NCBI GenBank assembly: GCA_902729315.2
Contig: LR746280.1
Span: 129,001-193,000, forward strand
Source: Spirodela intermedia
Taxonomy: Eukaryota; Streptophyta; Magnoliopsida; Alismatales; Araceae
Reading direction: 5' to 3'
DNA: 64,000 bases
Shown: piece after piece, positions 11,407-22,700 of the stretch
Numbering within the stretch: the first letter of the stretch is position 1
Layout: every line of letters begins with the position of its first letter
Program-made: the position numbers and the translations under genes
Notes under the pieces: model-generated
Told to the model about the DNA's origin: nothing
Seen by the model: the letters and a program-made list of their open reading frames with translations, nothing else
Databases searched by the model: none

Positions 11407-13348
11407 CCTGAACCCCAGAGGGGTTACCGAGGAGAGCATCCCATATCCGGATGACGGCCGGGAGCCCGAATTCCTGCGTCAGAAGCAGAGTGATCCACCG
11501 GAAGGCGTAGAACTGCGGCCTCACCTGCAGGTAGGGGAGGAGAGCTTTTTACTGGAGAGATGAGACGCGATATGCATCGTACTACGCTTATCTCCCTGCA
11601 TGCAGGTCCTACCTTGTTGGAGAGCTCGAGGTGACGCCACAGCTCCTCGTCGTTGGCCTTGAGAAGCTGGGACAGGTCGGCGAGAGTGGAGAGGATTCCC
11701 TTGGGGCTGTTGTCTAGATGCGGGCAGAAGTGATCCACCGAGTTGCTCAGCAGAGACACAAAGCAGAAGAAGCTGTCTGCCTCTGCATCTGACTGCACCT
11801 ACAGGAGAGTGGAGGGGGCAAACAATCATCATTTGCCGGTAACGATTTGTAACACTCGGGGGGAGTTCGAAATGATCCTCAACGGAGAAGGGGTGTTGTA
11901 GACTTACGGCTTGTTGGGCGTCTGGATCCGAGCTGAATACGTAGAACAGCGGGGCCAAGACCTCGTTCATCCCTTGCACATAGCTGACTGCAGGATTGAG
12001 CTTGGCGAACAGAAGAAGAATGCTCCTCATCGACTCCTGTCAGGTTTTGGCGCCACCACATCATCGGCGGAGTTACCAGGTCTCCTCGGCCGGGGGAGGG
12101 GTAAGGGGCATGTGGGTGAAAAATATGATAACAAGAGAGTGGATAGAGTACTCGGTTTATGCGGCTCGATTTCGAGTCCCCTGCGAAGAATCTACTGTTC
12201 GGATGGGTGCGCTCAAGATCACGGTCGATCTGTGTAGCGATCTCGGCGTCCTGCAGAGCATGGTCTTCGCTTAATTCCCATTTGAGCCTCGAATCCTCAT
12301 CGGATGAATGTTGTCATCGCGGTAATTTACCTGAAAGTATCGATGCCAGATGCTGTCCTCTCCCAGGCAAAGAGGGTGGTCTCCGTCGGGAATTTCGCGT
12401 CTCTCGAGTGGTCCATCCGCGGCACCACCTTGCTCGCCCCCAGATTCAGACTGTCTAGATGACAACAGCATACGATTAAGCGAATGCGAATTCGGCGATC
12501 GGCAGAAATGTTCACTAGGAAGGATTTCGGACACTTACAGGATTCAGGATGAGTTCCGATCGTAGCTTCGCGTACGCCTCCCTCTTCTCTACTAAGGCTC
12601 CGTCCCAGGAATCTCGATCTTCGGGTAAATAACCTAAAAGGAGCTGTCGATCCGAAACATCGACAGAGAGAAGGCAGAGACGGGAATCGTGAACTAGTTC
12701 TAGCTCTAATCGACCGCCGGTCTCGCGACAGATCTGACTATCAACGCAGTAAAGCAAACCATCTGTCTAAGAAGAGAGCCAAAGAAGGGAGGATAGGAGA
12801 CCGGACCTTCCAGACTAACGCTCGCATGCCCCCTCCCCAGGGAATACCGCGGCTGGCGATCCTCTGCAATGCTTCTAGGTTCATAACCTTCTGCGAAATC
12901 TGGTGGCACAATAAAAGCAGAGGCGGCGACATCACAGCTCTGCTTTCCGTGGTTGGTTCGGCCGACATCACGGCCAGGAAGTCTGGGGAGATCCATCACC
13001 GGAAATAAGTTTTGTGTTTACCTCAGAGTCCAGCTCCGGGCCTTGATCGTCGGCATCAACCTCCGACGAATCCGCTGCGGCAGCCTCGTCAACCTTCCAC
13101 GGCTGCAACTCGTCGTCGGATAGTCCGGCTGCGTCATCTTCGCCGAGAACCAAGGTACCTCCCGCTCCCTCGCGGCGTGTTCCGAATCCACGACCCAAGA
13201 AGGTGGCCATCTCCTCCCCGAAGTCGTAGACCGAGTCGGCGCCGCCATCCCTGCCTTCCGGCCCACCGTTCGCTGGGAGGAAGCTGCCGAGATGATCGTG
13301 GCGGGAGAGCGCCCTCACCTTGAGCTTGAACTTGCCGCCGAGCTGCAT
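11142..13348 (-). CDS. TBC-domain Rab GTPase-activating protein (TBC1D13-like)
   Basis: Accelerates GTP hydrolysis on Rab GTPases in membrane traffic. Nine exons: 13348..13022, 12899..12807, 12643..12539, 12450..12331, 12250..12152, 12036..11908, 11798..11613, 11524..11408 and 11315..11142. Every junction falls in phase 0, giving 449 aa. The N-terminal ~110 residues are acidic and low in homology. The TBC domain begins at LQRIASRGIPWGGGMRALVW. The arginine finger is in IDRDLERTHP (R229) and the glutamine finger in YVQGMNE (Q269), so the dual-finger catalytic pair is intact. Later blocks FYAFRWITLLLTQEF and IRIWDALLG match plant TBC1D13-like proteins. The donor of exon 5 (GTACTC) is weak, but the frame and homology fit. 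It is divergent from the PPR gene across 0.6 kb that also holds a tRNA. Confidence 0.95.
11368..11402. repeat. (CT)n microsatellite inside TBC intron 8
   Basis: About 17 CT units on the plus strand. On the gene strand the intron starts GTACAG and runs straight into (AG)n, so the repeat begins within about 6 nt of the 5' splice site. The intron is only 92 nt long. Confidence 0.95.
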
Positions 13349-13490
13349 CCCCTCTCTTGCAGTCTCCCCGGCATTGCGATCGGGCTGAACTGGCTCATCC
13401 CTGTGAAGGCGACGGCGGTGAGACTGGCCGGTTTGAATGGCGGACTGTTTTATAAAAAATATATTATTTTATTGGTCCTATAACAAATTT

Positions 13491-13562
13491 GCTTCCGTAG
13501 CATAGTGGTAGTGCGTTCGCTTCGTAAGCGAAAGGTCGCGAGTTCGATCCTCGCCGGGAGCT
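13491..13562 (+). tRNA. tRNA-Thr (anticodon CGU)
   Basis: A 72-nt cloverleaf. The 7-bp acceptor stem GCTTCCG/CGGGAGC has one T-G wobble. The D-arm region is GCATAGTGGTAGTGC. The anticodon stem TTCGC/GCGAA has loop TTCGTAA, giving anticodon CGU, which reads ACG (Thr). The T-arm is GCGAG-TTCGATC-CTCGC. The discriminator is T, as usual for Thr tRNAs. The A-box and B-box (GGTTCGATCC-like) are intact. Upstream, TATA-like AT-rich sequence at 13449-13470 and a CAA motif at 13484 fit plant Pol III tRNA promoters. There is no intron and no encoded CCA, as expected for a nuclear gene. The first T4 run downstream is about 40 nt away. Confidence 0.95.
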
Positions 13563-13949
13563 GAGTCTCTCGGTTTCCTTCTAAGAACAAATACTCCCCT
13601 GGCTGTTATTTTGCATCAGCCCCTGACCAATCCCATGTGGAAAAGAAGGTCGAAGGTAGGTAGAGAGGCTCCGATTGTAGACGGCGACAGTGTTACGAAT
13701 GCTGCCTCGAGCTGCACCTTCCCGGCGGTATTCGGCGCCGCGCTACCGCATACCTCGCTTCGGGAGGCGTCATGTAGTACTGCGCCGTGGATTGAGTTGG
13801 CGACCGAGCCCTCGCCGTTCCGATGCCGGCCAACTGAGATCTTATAATGCCTTCCAGTGCTCTCTCTTCTCTGGTGCCGGAGGAACAGAAAGGCTGCCTG
13901 TTTAATGGCATCTAAATAGACCGACAGAGGTGTCGAGAGAGAGGAAATT

Positions 13950-16368
13950 GTGGAAAGAAGATACATGTTAGTCGCAGGGCTTTCGCGCCTTTTTACGACG
14001 CTTGGTAGGAACTGGGAAGAAGCAAGGGCGGGTTTTCCATCAGATTCCACCGTCCCCGGCGGAATTTACAGCTTCTGTTTCATCCGGCCATCGCAACTCC
14101 GCGCCAGCTGCGCCCCACCGGGGTTCTCCTCTCTCTGCGCCGAGGGCGAGAGCCATGGCCGAGACCCTCACGGCGTCTTCCCCCGCAGAAGCTCGCCGCC
14201 ATCCCCGCCACCTTTCTACGCCCTCCTCCGGGAGCGGCTCCGGGCGGCGGCGGTCTTCCATGGCCTCGAACCCGCCGAGGTGGCGGCCTCGCTCAAGTCG
14301 TGCGTCCGCGGGGATCGCCCCAGAACGGCGATGCAGATCCATGCCGTCGTCGTCGCCGCCGGCCTCGGCCGGCACACGACGGTCTCCAACGCCCTCATGA
14401 ACTTCTACTGCAAGATTTGCAGATTCAGTGAGGCCCTCCAGATCTTCAACGCCATGTCCCACCGCGACGTCGTCTCCTGGAACACCGTCCTGTCGGGATT
14501 CCCCTGCACTAAGGACGCGCTGTCGTTCGCGGTGACGATGGCTCGCTCGGGGGTCATCTTCGACGCCGTGACCTTCACCACGGCGCTCGCCTACACGTCG
14601 GACCTCGACGACGACGACGACGGCGGCGGCGGCGGCGGCGGCGGCAGTGGCTTTGCCCTGCAGCTCCACTCTCAAGTGGTGAAGGCGGGCTTCGAGTCGG
14701 ATACCTTCGTCGGGAACGCCCTGATATCGGCGTATGCGAAGGCGGGTCTCCTGGAAGAAGCTGACAGGGTGTTCGGAGAAATGGTCGAGAGGGACCTGGT
14801 TTCCTGGAATGCTCTGATTTCGGGGTACGCTCAGGAGGAGGACCGCTGGGCTCGGGCCATGGAGGTTTTCGTCGCAATGACCAGGGAAGGACTAGTGGTG
14901 GACCACGTCTCACTCTCGAGCGCGCTCGCGGCCTGCGGGCACGAGAGGAACCTGCGCATGGGGCGCCAGGTCCACGGCATGGCCATGAAGAGCAGACTCG
15001 TCAAGGGCGCGTCGGTGTCGAACGTTCTCATGTCGATGTACGCCAAGTGTGGGTCGACGGACTGCGCCCGGAGGGTCTTCCAGGACGTGGAGGAGCGGAA
15101 CGTCGTCTCGTGGACGACGATGATCTCCATCGATGCCGGCGAGGCCCTGGCGCTCTTCAAGGAGATGCTGCTGGACGGCGTGGAGCCGAATATTGTCACC
15201 TTCATCGCCTTGATCTCCGCGGTGGCGGCTTCGGGGCCCTCTGCCCGCTCCGGCGAGGCGATCCACGGGTTCTGCTTCAAAGCGGGGGTCCGGGGGAGTC
15301 GCAACGTCTGCAACAGCCTCGTCACCATGTACGCCAAGTGGGGGTCCATGGAGGCGTCGAGGAGGGTGTTCGACGGGATGGATAGCGCAGAAGACGCTGT
15401 CTCTTGGAACGCCCTCATCTCCGGCTATGCCCAGAACGGGATGTGCGAAGAAGCTATGAGGGCGTTCTCTTCGATGATGATGACCTCTCGCTGCCGGCCG
15501 AACGACTTCACCTTCGGGAGCGTTGTCAGCGCCGTGGCGTCGGCGGAGGAGACAGTTTGTTTGACATACGGCCAGCGGTGTCACTGTCTGGCGCTGAAGA
15601 TGGGCCTCGACGAGGGTGAGCACCTGACGGGGGCGCTCATCGACATGTACTCGAAGCGCGGCAGCGTGGATGGCGCGCGGAGGCTGTTCCACCAGGCTCC
15701 CAAGAAGAGCCTGATAAGCTGGACGGCGATGATCTCCGCCGAGGCGAGGCATGCGAACTACGTCGGCGTGGTCGACCTGTTCGAGGCAATGGCGGCGAAC
15801 GGGGTCAGCCCGGATCAGCTCACCTTTCTGGCAGTCCTCACGGCCTGCGGCCACGGCGGGATGGTGGACCGAGGATGCCAGGTCTTCAGCTCCATGGTCG
15901 ACGACCACGGCATCGAGCCGAACGGGGAGCATTACTCGGCGGTGGTGGATATGCTGGGGAGGGCCGGAAGGTTGGAGGAGGCGGAGAGGCTCGTCGGAGC
16001 GATACCAGGCGGGGCGGGGCTGTCGGCAATGCAGAGCCTGCTGGGGGCATGCCGCGTGCACGGGGACGCCGCCATGGCGGCGAGGGCGGCAGATGCGCTT
16101 CTGGGCATGGGGCCGACAGCGGAGTCGGGGACCTACGTCTTGCTGTCGAATATTTATGCTGAGATGGGGGAGTGGGAGAAGGTGGCCAAGGTGAGGAAGG
16201 CCATGAGGGACAGCGGGGTCAGGAAGGAGGTCGGGTTCAGCTGGGTCGACTGTGGTGGGGGCGGGGTCCACCGCTTCTCGTCAGCCGACAAGACTCACCC
16301 GCGGGCGGAGGACGTGCATTGGATGTCCTGGTTCATGGGCTTGCAGATGAGACCTTTGATGGATGAGT

Positions 16369-16370
<2 letters not shown>
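13950..16370 (+). CDS. PLS-class pentatricopeptide repeat protein with E domain
   Basis: Single uninterrupted frame of 806 aa. PPR proteins of this class bind organellar RNA, usually for C-to-U editing or processing. Repeats run from about residue 115 to 700, shown by recurring SWNTVLSGF, SWNALISGYAQ, LMSMYAKCGS and SWTAMIS blocks and by IHAVVVAAGLG-type S/L motifs. The C-terminus has E/E+ features (VGFSWVDCGGGGVHRFSSAD, then KTHPRAEDV) and stops without a DYW deaminase domain. An Asp/Gly homopolymer tract lies at about residues 217-232. The start may be residue 1 or the ATG 15 bases downstream; the N-terminus (GLSRLFTTLG) is compatible with an organellar presequence. Its position near BT1 and CESA1 suggests the orthologue of At4g32430. 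It has no introns and very high GC3, unlike its AT-rich downstream flank. Confidence 0.95.
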
Positions 16371-16445
<75 letters not shown>

Positions 16446-16446
16446 A
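16371..16446. repeat. compound (CT)n(CA)n microsatellite after the PPR stop codon
   Basis: About 24 CT units followed by about 13 CA units. It starts within three bases of the PPR stop codon, so it should be transcribed in the 3' UTR. Confidence 0.95.
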
Positions 16447-16639
16447 GGATCTCTGTTTTGATTGAAGGGTTATGAATGCAAAATGTTTAACGAACCCCTT
16501 TTTTCCGCCAAATTTATCATAGTTATTTTTCATAAGAGTACCTGAGGAGAGAGGAGACTGTAACCACAAATGCTGAACTATTAACTCTTTGTAGTTCAAC
16601 CATGAGGTTCCTCTGACTCTCTTCATTCCTTACTATAAG

Positions 16640-17303
16640 AATTATTTATTCTAAATCTGAAACACTTCCCCTTCTTAATATCTGAGATCGATTCTATTTG
16701 AGTCCATCAAGGAATTTATAAATCAGTTCTATCTTAATATACCATTGGAAAGAAGATGCATCCTCATGATCTTTTGCTCTGATCGGTATAATATCTATCA
16801 ATTTCTTTCCATGAGGATTCAAATTCGTGTGCATACTCTCTCACTGATCTTTTCCCTTATTTTATAGCAATTGACTTTCATCATGTTTTTGTGCTCCATC
16901 ATGTTTTTTTGAGAAAATATTATTCGTTATTTCTCAAATATTCTTAGTTGTAGGGAGAAATAAATAATTTCCATTAACTTCAAGAGCCATCGTACTCTAA
17001 AATCATTGTCTTAATAATCACGTCTTCCTCCTTCTAAGCTCATAATCAGGGATTTGTTTGCTCAGGTGGCTGATCATAAAAATCATTCAGTTTCCCTCTA
17101 TCAATTAAGACAAATTCAATAAATTCATTGCATTGAAGCAAGTTTCCCCTATTCAATTTATACTCATTTGGATAAGCAGGGAGCTCTAAGTATAATTTAG
17201 AATGCTCCATAGGTGGTGTAGATGAAGATGTCATGATAATAATGTTAGACATAATATTCAGATTCAATCCTATGCTAGCATAAGTTATGCTCTCACTTTT
17301 CAC
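16640..17303 (-). mobile_element. decayed Ty1/copia gag (UBN2-type) remnant
   Basis: On the minus strand, stop-riddled and frameshifted sequence still shows copia gag blocks. These are KLN followed by EFIEFVLIDRGKL and PPEQTNP (about 17160-17050), then GKRSVREYAHEFESSWKEID (about 16850) and KFLDGLK...RSQILRRGSV (about 16720-16660, after a frame change). Such elements carry GSxSVxEYxxEFxxxWxEID and FLxGLxPEFxxIRxQIL in this order. No LTRs, protease, integrase or RT were recognised with it. It lies in AT-rich DNA between the PPR and MED17 genes. Confidence 0.6.
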
Positions 17304-18840
17304 GTTATACCAAATTGAGAGCTAAGATTTTTCTAAAGAAAAAATCAGAAATTTCGCTTCCCACGATGGATCAATCCATTCTCTCACCCTTGAGCATTGG
17401 AGGGGAGGGAATGAGGGCCAAGGATGGGCTTAAGATCATTCAGAAGGCATCACACACCATCAAACATCCAAGAGTCGCCTAGAAAGTGTCACGAAACAAT
17501 GATTCTTTTATTTGAACTACATTATTATTGACACCCAAATTTGAAGCAATGATTACATGACATAAGAAATTTCAATTGTGTATTTTAAAAAGGTGATAGG
17601 AAACCTCAAAAGAGATTGATCATGCTTATATTTTTTGTGTTGATTTAGATACTATTTTTGTTCAAAACCATTACTTTGTTTTAATGAATATTGAAAATCT
17701 ACCATATATATATATATATATATATATATATCAAATCCAATTTCTTTGTTACGTCTTAAATGTTTCACTATTGGTTTATAAAGAAAAAACATTTGAAAAA
17801 CTTAAATCTGTCATCTTATAGGTTAGAAATATAGCATTGAGCAGGTGGAAATAGAATAAAGATCAGATCGAAATTAGATCCATCAATTGAGTCTTTATCA
17901 TCAAATTAATATCTTGTAATTGCCTATTCTCTTGAACTTTTTCACTAACATTTTGAAGCATCAAAATGAGAAGAATTTCGACTAAAATTCAAAGGTTATG
18001 TCACAACTATAGAGATGACAAGTTGGGCTTGCAATTCAAAAAAAAAAAAAAAAAATTCATCCCAACCAAAAATTAACAGGAGTTCTTCATTATTCAGAGA
18101 GCTTCAACATAGGAAGAAGATCAAGGGATTAAGAACAACCAATGATCTTTCTCTTCAAAATTTGTGAACACATGAACTCTCTTATTTTCCATAATTGCCA
18201 CACATTGTGAAATATTTTATATTTTTTATGGTCAAACTTGTGATAAGCATGACTTATTACTCAAGGGGGATAAACTCTATAATCGGCAGCAAGACATTTT
18301 AGAGCCATGAATCAAGAGAGAATTTAAGGAGAAACTCAGTGGGAGCTGAGCCCGTGTAATTAGTGAACAAGTACTATGTGCTTAGGGGACCTAGAGGATG
18401 AGGTATTCTTAGAGAGTGGAAGAGGTCAGTGAGATAAAACCACTATAAAATTGTTTACATCTTTCATTAATTGTTTTCAAGAACTAAGAAATGGGAAGGA
18501 AGGAATTTAAAAAAAGAAGAGAAGCTGTGCATAGAATTAAATTTGACCAATTTTAAACTCTTTCGGTTTCTAATATAAGTGTGACATTGTAGCCAACACA
18601 TAGGATGTGCATGAAGAGTTAGACCCCATGAAAAAAAAGACTTTAATGGTTGTTGGAACAACCCAAGTGAAGCATTAGGATGATAGACAAATAATAAGAA
18701 CAAAAATACATTAAGGGATAAAGTGGGGGAGTTTAGGGGGATGCTCCAAAATTTTCAAAGTGGGAAGGAATAGATCTTCCCCTCTCTCTTGTATTTATGT
18801 TTAAAGGTTGTAATAGCCCTAAGCCAGATGATAATTTTAC
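17304..18840. other. AT-rich intergenic DNA, no gene seen
   Basis: Strongly AT-rich, with an (AT)n run at about 17702-17731 and a poly(A) run at about 18040. No intact reading frame or recognised domain. The character suggests old transposon debris, but only the neighbouring copia gag and PBS-like stretch could be supported. Confidence 0.4.
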
Positions 18841-19080
18841 ATTCAGTAAAGTGATAGTGATAGTCAAGGTTGACACAAGTAACAACAGCAAGTACACTTC
18901 AAGTCTACCTTACCACAAAGTGATATCAAAGCAGAGGCAGGCCCTTGTAATGGTTGGTTAGAAAGAGTGAGATTGAAGGCAGCGGGTCACTCATCTAGAG
19001 GAGCAAATAGCCCAAGCCATGATTCCAATGCTTAGAAGAATTGCCGGAGGTAGTACAAGTAACTGTGTGTGAGACGGAGG
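18840..19080 (+). mobile_element. possible LTR-retrotransposon PBS and start of gag, degenerate
   Basis: At about 18921 the sequence GTGATATCAAAGCAGAG resembles the primer-binding site TGGTATCAGAGC used by many plant LTR elements. It is followed by a degenerate stretch that can be read as RVTHLEEQIAQAMIPMLRR, of the kind found near gag starts. No matching LTR pair was delimited, so this is a weak call. Confidence 0.3.
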
Positions 19081-19244
19081 GCCAGCATAGTCGGGTTATG
19101 GACAAACGCAATGGATGGCGAGAATCCATGGAGGCTCTTGCAATGGACATTCTCTTCCTAGCCTAGAATGAAGGAAGGCGACCGATGATGGGAGAACAAG
19201 CCCTTGAAACCATGAAGGTGTTCCTGCAAAGTGCCTAAAACCTG

Positions 19245-19248
<4 letters not shown>

Positions 19249-19278
<30 letters not shown>
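19249..19278. repeat. (CT)n microsatellite
   Basis: About 15 CT units, roughly 430 bp upstream of the MED17 start codon. Confidence 0.9.
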
Positions 19279-19280
<2 letters not shown>

Positions 19281-19708
19281 TAGGATGCACGCCATGATTT
19301 CTCTTCTATTTGCTCTCTCTGATATCTAGAAATTGAATTTCTGCTATTATTGTGATTCTATATTTAACAACGAGAGGGCTCGTGGAATGGAGGAGAGATC
19401 TCAAAAGCCCATAGCATGTTATAGAGATATTGCACCGAAATCCGCTTACTCGGTCAAAGCGGTTTTCGGCCTTGGCCTCTCGGATTGACGGCGTGGCGGC
19501 AGGTCAGAGGATCCGATCCGACTCTCTCCATCGCGGGACAACGGTTCGGGTTTACCCGGCTCCCGGCTCCCCGGCTGTCTCGTATTGGGGGGACGAGCGC
19601 GGGCGGAGCTCGCAGGGGAGAGCGATCAAGGCGTGGAAGGGCGGTGGGCCTGTTTTGTTCCCGCTCGGCTCCTCACTAACGGCGCCGCGCCCACCGCAGT
19701 GTGAGGAA

Positions 19709-22700
19709 ATGGGGGAAGCAAGAATGGAGATCCACCTCGACAAGCTTCCGCTCAAGAGGGTTGAGTCCACGGACGAGGCAGGCGTCGAGCGGTTCCCCCC
19801 GTAAGGATTTTCTATCCTCCCGCGCTGAGAGTCGTTCCTTGTGGTTTCAATGTTTTTGGTGATTTCACTTATTTTTTTCTTCCTTTTCTCCGCTTCTCTT
19901 GAATCGCCAGGGAGATCGGGACGGACGAGAAGCGACTGGACTTAATCCGGCGAATAGATTTCTCGTGGGTAGTGGAGAAGGACGCCAAGAAGGCGAAGAA
20001 GAAGAGTCCCAGGGAAGGGGCGGCAGTGGCAGCGGCGCCTCCCTGGCCGTGGCAGGGACTGGTGGAGAACCTACACCTCGCCAGTCAAGAACTCTCCGTC
20101 ATCATCGACTTGATAAACACGGTAGGTATTGGTTATGGTTGCTCAAATTTACGGTATAACTCCCCAAGACTGCAAAGAACTAAGCCTTATGAAGCTTAAA
20201 TCCGATCCTCATAGCTTGGTTAATATTTTTCCTTTGCCGTAATTAGCAGTGATTTAGCAAAGCATTTTGTCAGACCCATGGTGGTTCAAGGAGACTTCTT
20301 CTGTACTTTGCTTTCCTGTCTGGTAGAATGGTCGGTAGCAAGCTCTCGGAAAGGATTAGGTTTGCAGTGGTCAACGTTCTCGTCGACTTCCCGGGGAATT
20401 TTGAAACAATTTGTTCCCAATATGGTGTAACATTTTTTATTCACTGCATGAAATGCCTGGTTCTTGTCCTCTTGACCAAACTCTGGACTATTTATATCAT
20501 CCGAGCGTGACACTTGGGGTTTTACTGCGCCCCCCCACCACTTTGTCCCAATGATCCGTGATCTGATTGTCTTACCATTGATTACGTATGTGGTGCCTGT
20601 TTCGCTGCATTTCAGCAGTTAATGAGTCTGGCTCAAAAAGCTTATCCTGATCCTATAGGGGTTTGACTTTGAGTCAGATGCCAATTACAACAGACAATGG
20701 ATGATGATGAGGGTTTTGTTTTTTCTGATTTTCCTCTTCTTTACTATGCTCATCAATGCCTTAGTTTCAGATCCTCGCTCAATAAATAAGCCTTCCTATG
20801 ATGTACATTCATGCAATATTAACATCATTGAGTGCCCTTGATCTGGATGGTACAGCCGTTATTCACTAATTTTAACATGATGTAGGTCGAGGCAAATGAT
20901 GCAGTGGCAGTAGCTGGAATGACAAGGCCAAAACAATTGCCAAATGAATTGCTTTCAGATCTTTCTGTCTCTGCAGCAACGAAGCTTCAACGGTTGCGGG
21001 TGAAATGTTCATATTCTCTTTTATTCATTAATGCTATATTCCAATTGTACATCATAAGCCCACATCTTGTGCACAAAATCCCACGAGATATTCCTCTGCT
21101 CACCGTGTTGCTGAAGAACATTTCTTTCAAGTTATTTATTCCCTTTGCTTATGGGAAGGTTATCTACAATCCGTACATTTTTTGGCCAAACTTGCAAGTT
21201 TGTCCTTCATTATTGGTCGAGGCTTCTTGATAACGATATTGTTTCGTCTGCAGCATCTGGGTAAGTATTTTAAACAGTCTTCACAAGCTCTCGAGAAACA
21301 AGTAGTGAGGGAGGCAAGATTCTATGGCTCTCTGATTCGGTGAGTGGATTCTTATAATATAATTAACGTTGAGATGTTTCAAGGTCATTCCATCCGTGCT
21401 TCTTCTTACAAGCCAATAGATTACAGCAGAACTGGAAAGTAAAACGGCAGCGGCAGAGTGCTCCTGGAAATGAAGGCTTCACAATTGATCTACATGATAG
21501 TTCATTATCAGATCCCACGGTGTTTTCTCGTCCATCTTTGTTGTCTACAGTTCGAATTGATCATGACCCCACAGGCATGTTGGCTTTGCAATTACCTCCG
21601 AAATCATGTCGCTCCCTACATTTTGGGTTTGCCCCATTCTCCGGGGAAGATATCAAGTGTCGAATGCAGAAATCTTATATCAGCAAAAGAGATGATAGTC
21701 GTTCCGAGGATGATAAGATTGATCCTCTAACGGAGGCAGCTGTTGATGAATCTGTTCAGGGGACACACTCAGTTCTGCGTGAAATTCATCAGGCAATATT
21801 TGAAGAACAGGTACAATCTCTTGTTGTTGTTAGTGATCCCTATCCCAGTTCTGAGAGGCTTCTCTGTTTTTTGCTTCAGGTCTTTGATTTGGTCAATCGT
21901 GAGACTGTTGACTCACCATTTGGCGTTAATGTTACCGGGATGCGGGAAGACTATTTGCAGTTGGGAATAGGTCAAGAAGCTTCTGTTTACCTGTGCCTAA
22001 GGTCTTCTGGAAAAGAAGGTAGCAATCAAACTGCTTCCTCTGATGGAACTTGCAACCGAGAATCTGGCGTTTCACATTCTGATTCCTCGGAGCTAATGAT
22101 GATAAATGAGAAGCAGGATTCATTTGGAAAGGAGATGATGAAACTTCCTAACCCAATTTGTTTTGAAATTTATTTGCGATGTATTCTCCATGAAAATGTA
22201 TTTTTAAGAGCCAAAGAGGGACATTCTCCTGCCATAAAAAATCGAGCATCTGCTCAGTCTCTAGGTGAAGGGATTGGCTTGCTGGGTTATTTTTGTGCAA
22301 CAATAGCTCATAGAGTCTTTTCCAAGAAAGTGTTCTCCGTACTGGAAAATCTGGTAATTTTTCACTTAGTATTATGTCTGATAAGGGATACTGTTGAATA
22401 TTGTGCTTACATTTCAATTTGATTTCGTTTGATCTCCACAGGTTGAAAGGGTTCCATATCTGCATCTATTAACCCATCCTACCTGGCACTCTCGGACATC
22501 GTCATGGTCCATAAATATGAAGGTTCCTCTGTCAATTGTTTATTCTGCTAAACGAGCAAAGCATTTAGGAACTCAAGAGTCCAAAAGCGAAGCTGGACTG
22601 CAGTTTCACACCAAAGTGGCTGTTAATGATGAATCCATCAGTATTAGCGGTGAAGGCATACCAAACACTATTGGCTCGTTCAAGAGGGATTCCATGGACA

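Noticed and set aside
13022-13323. Plus-strand Arg/Pro-rich frame opposite TBC exon 1
   Set aside because: Mirror of the GC-rich coding exon on the minus strand.
14910-16271. 453-codon open frame antisense to the PPR gene
   Set aside because: It is a shadow of very high GC3 in the PPR coding strand; composition is Arg/Pro/His-rich and shows no family motif.
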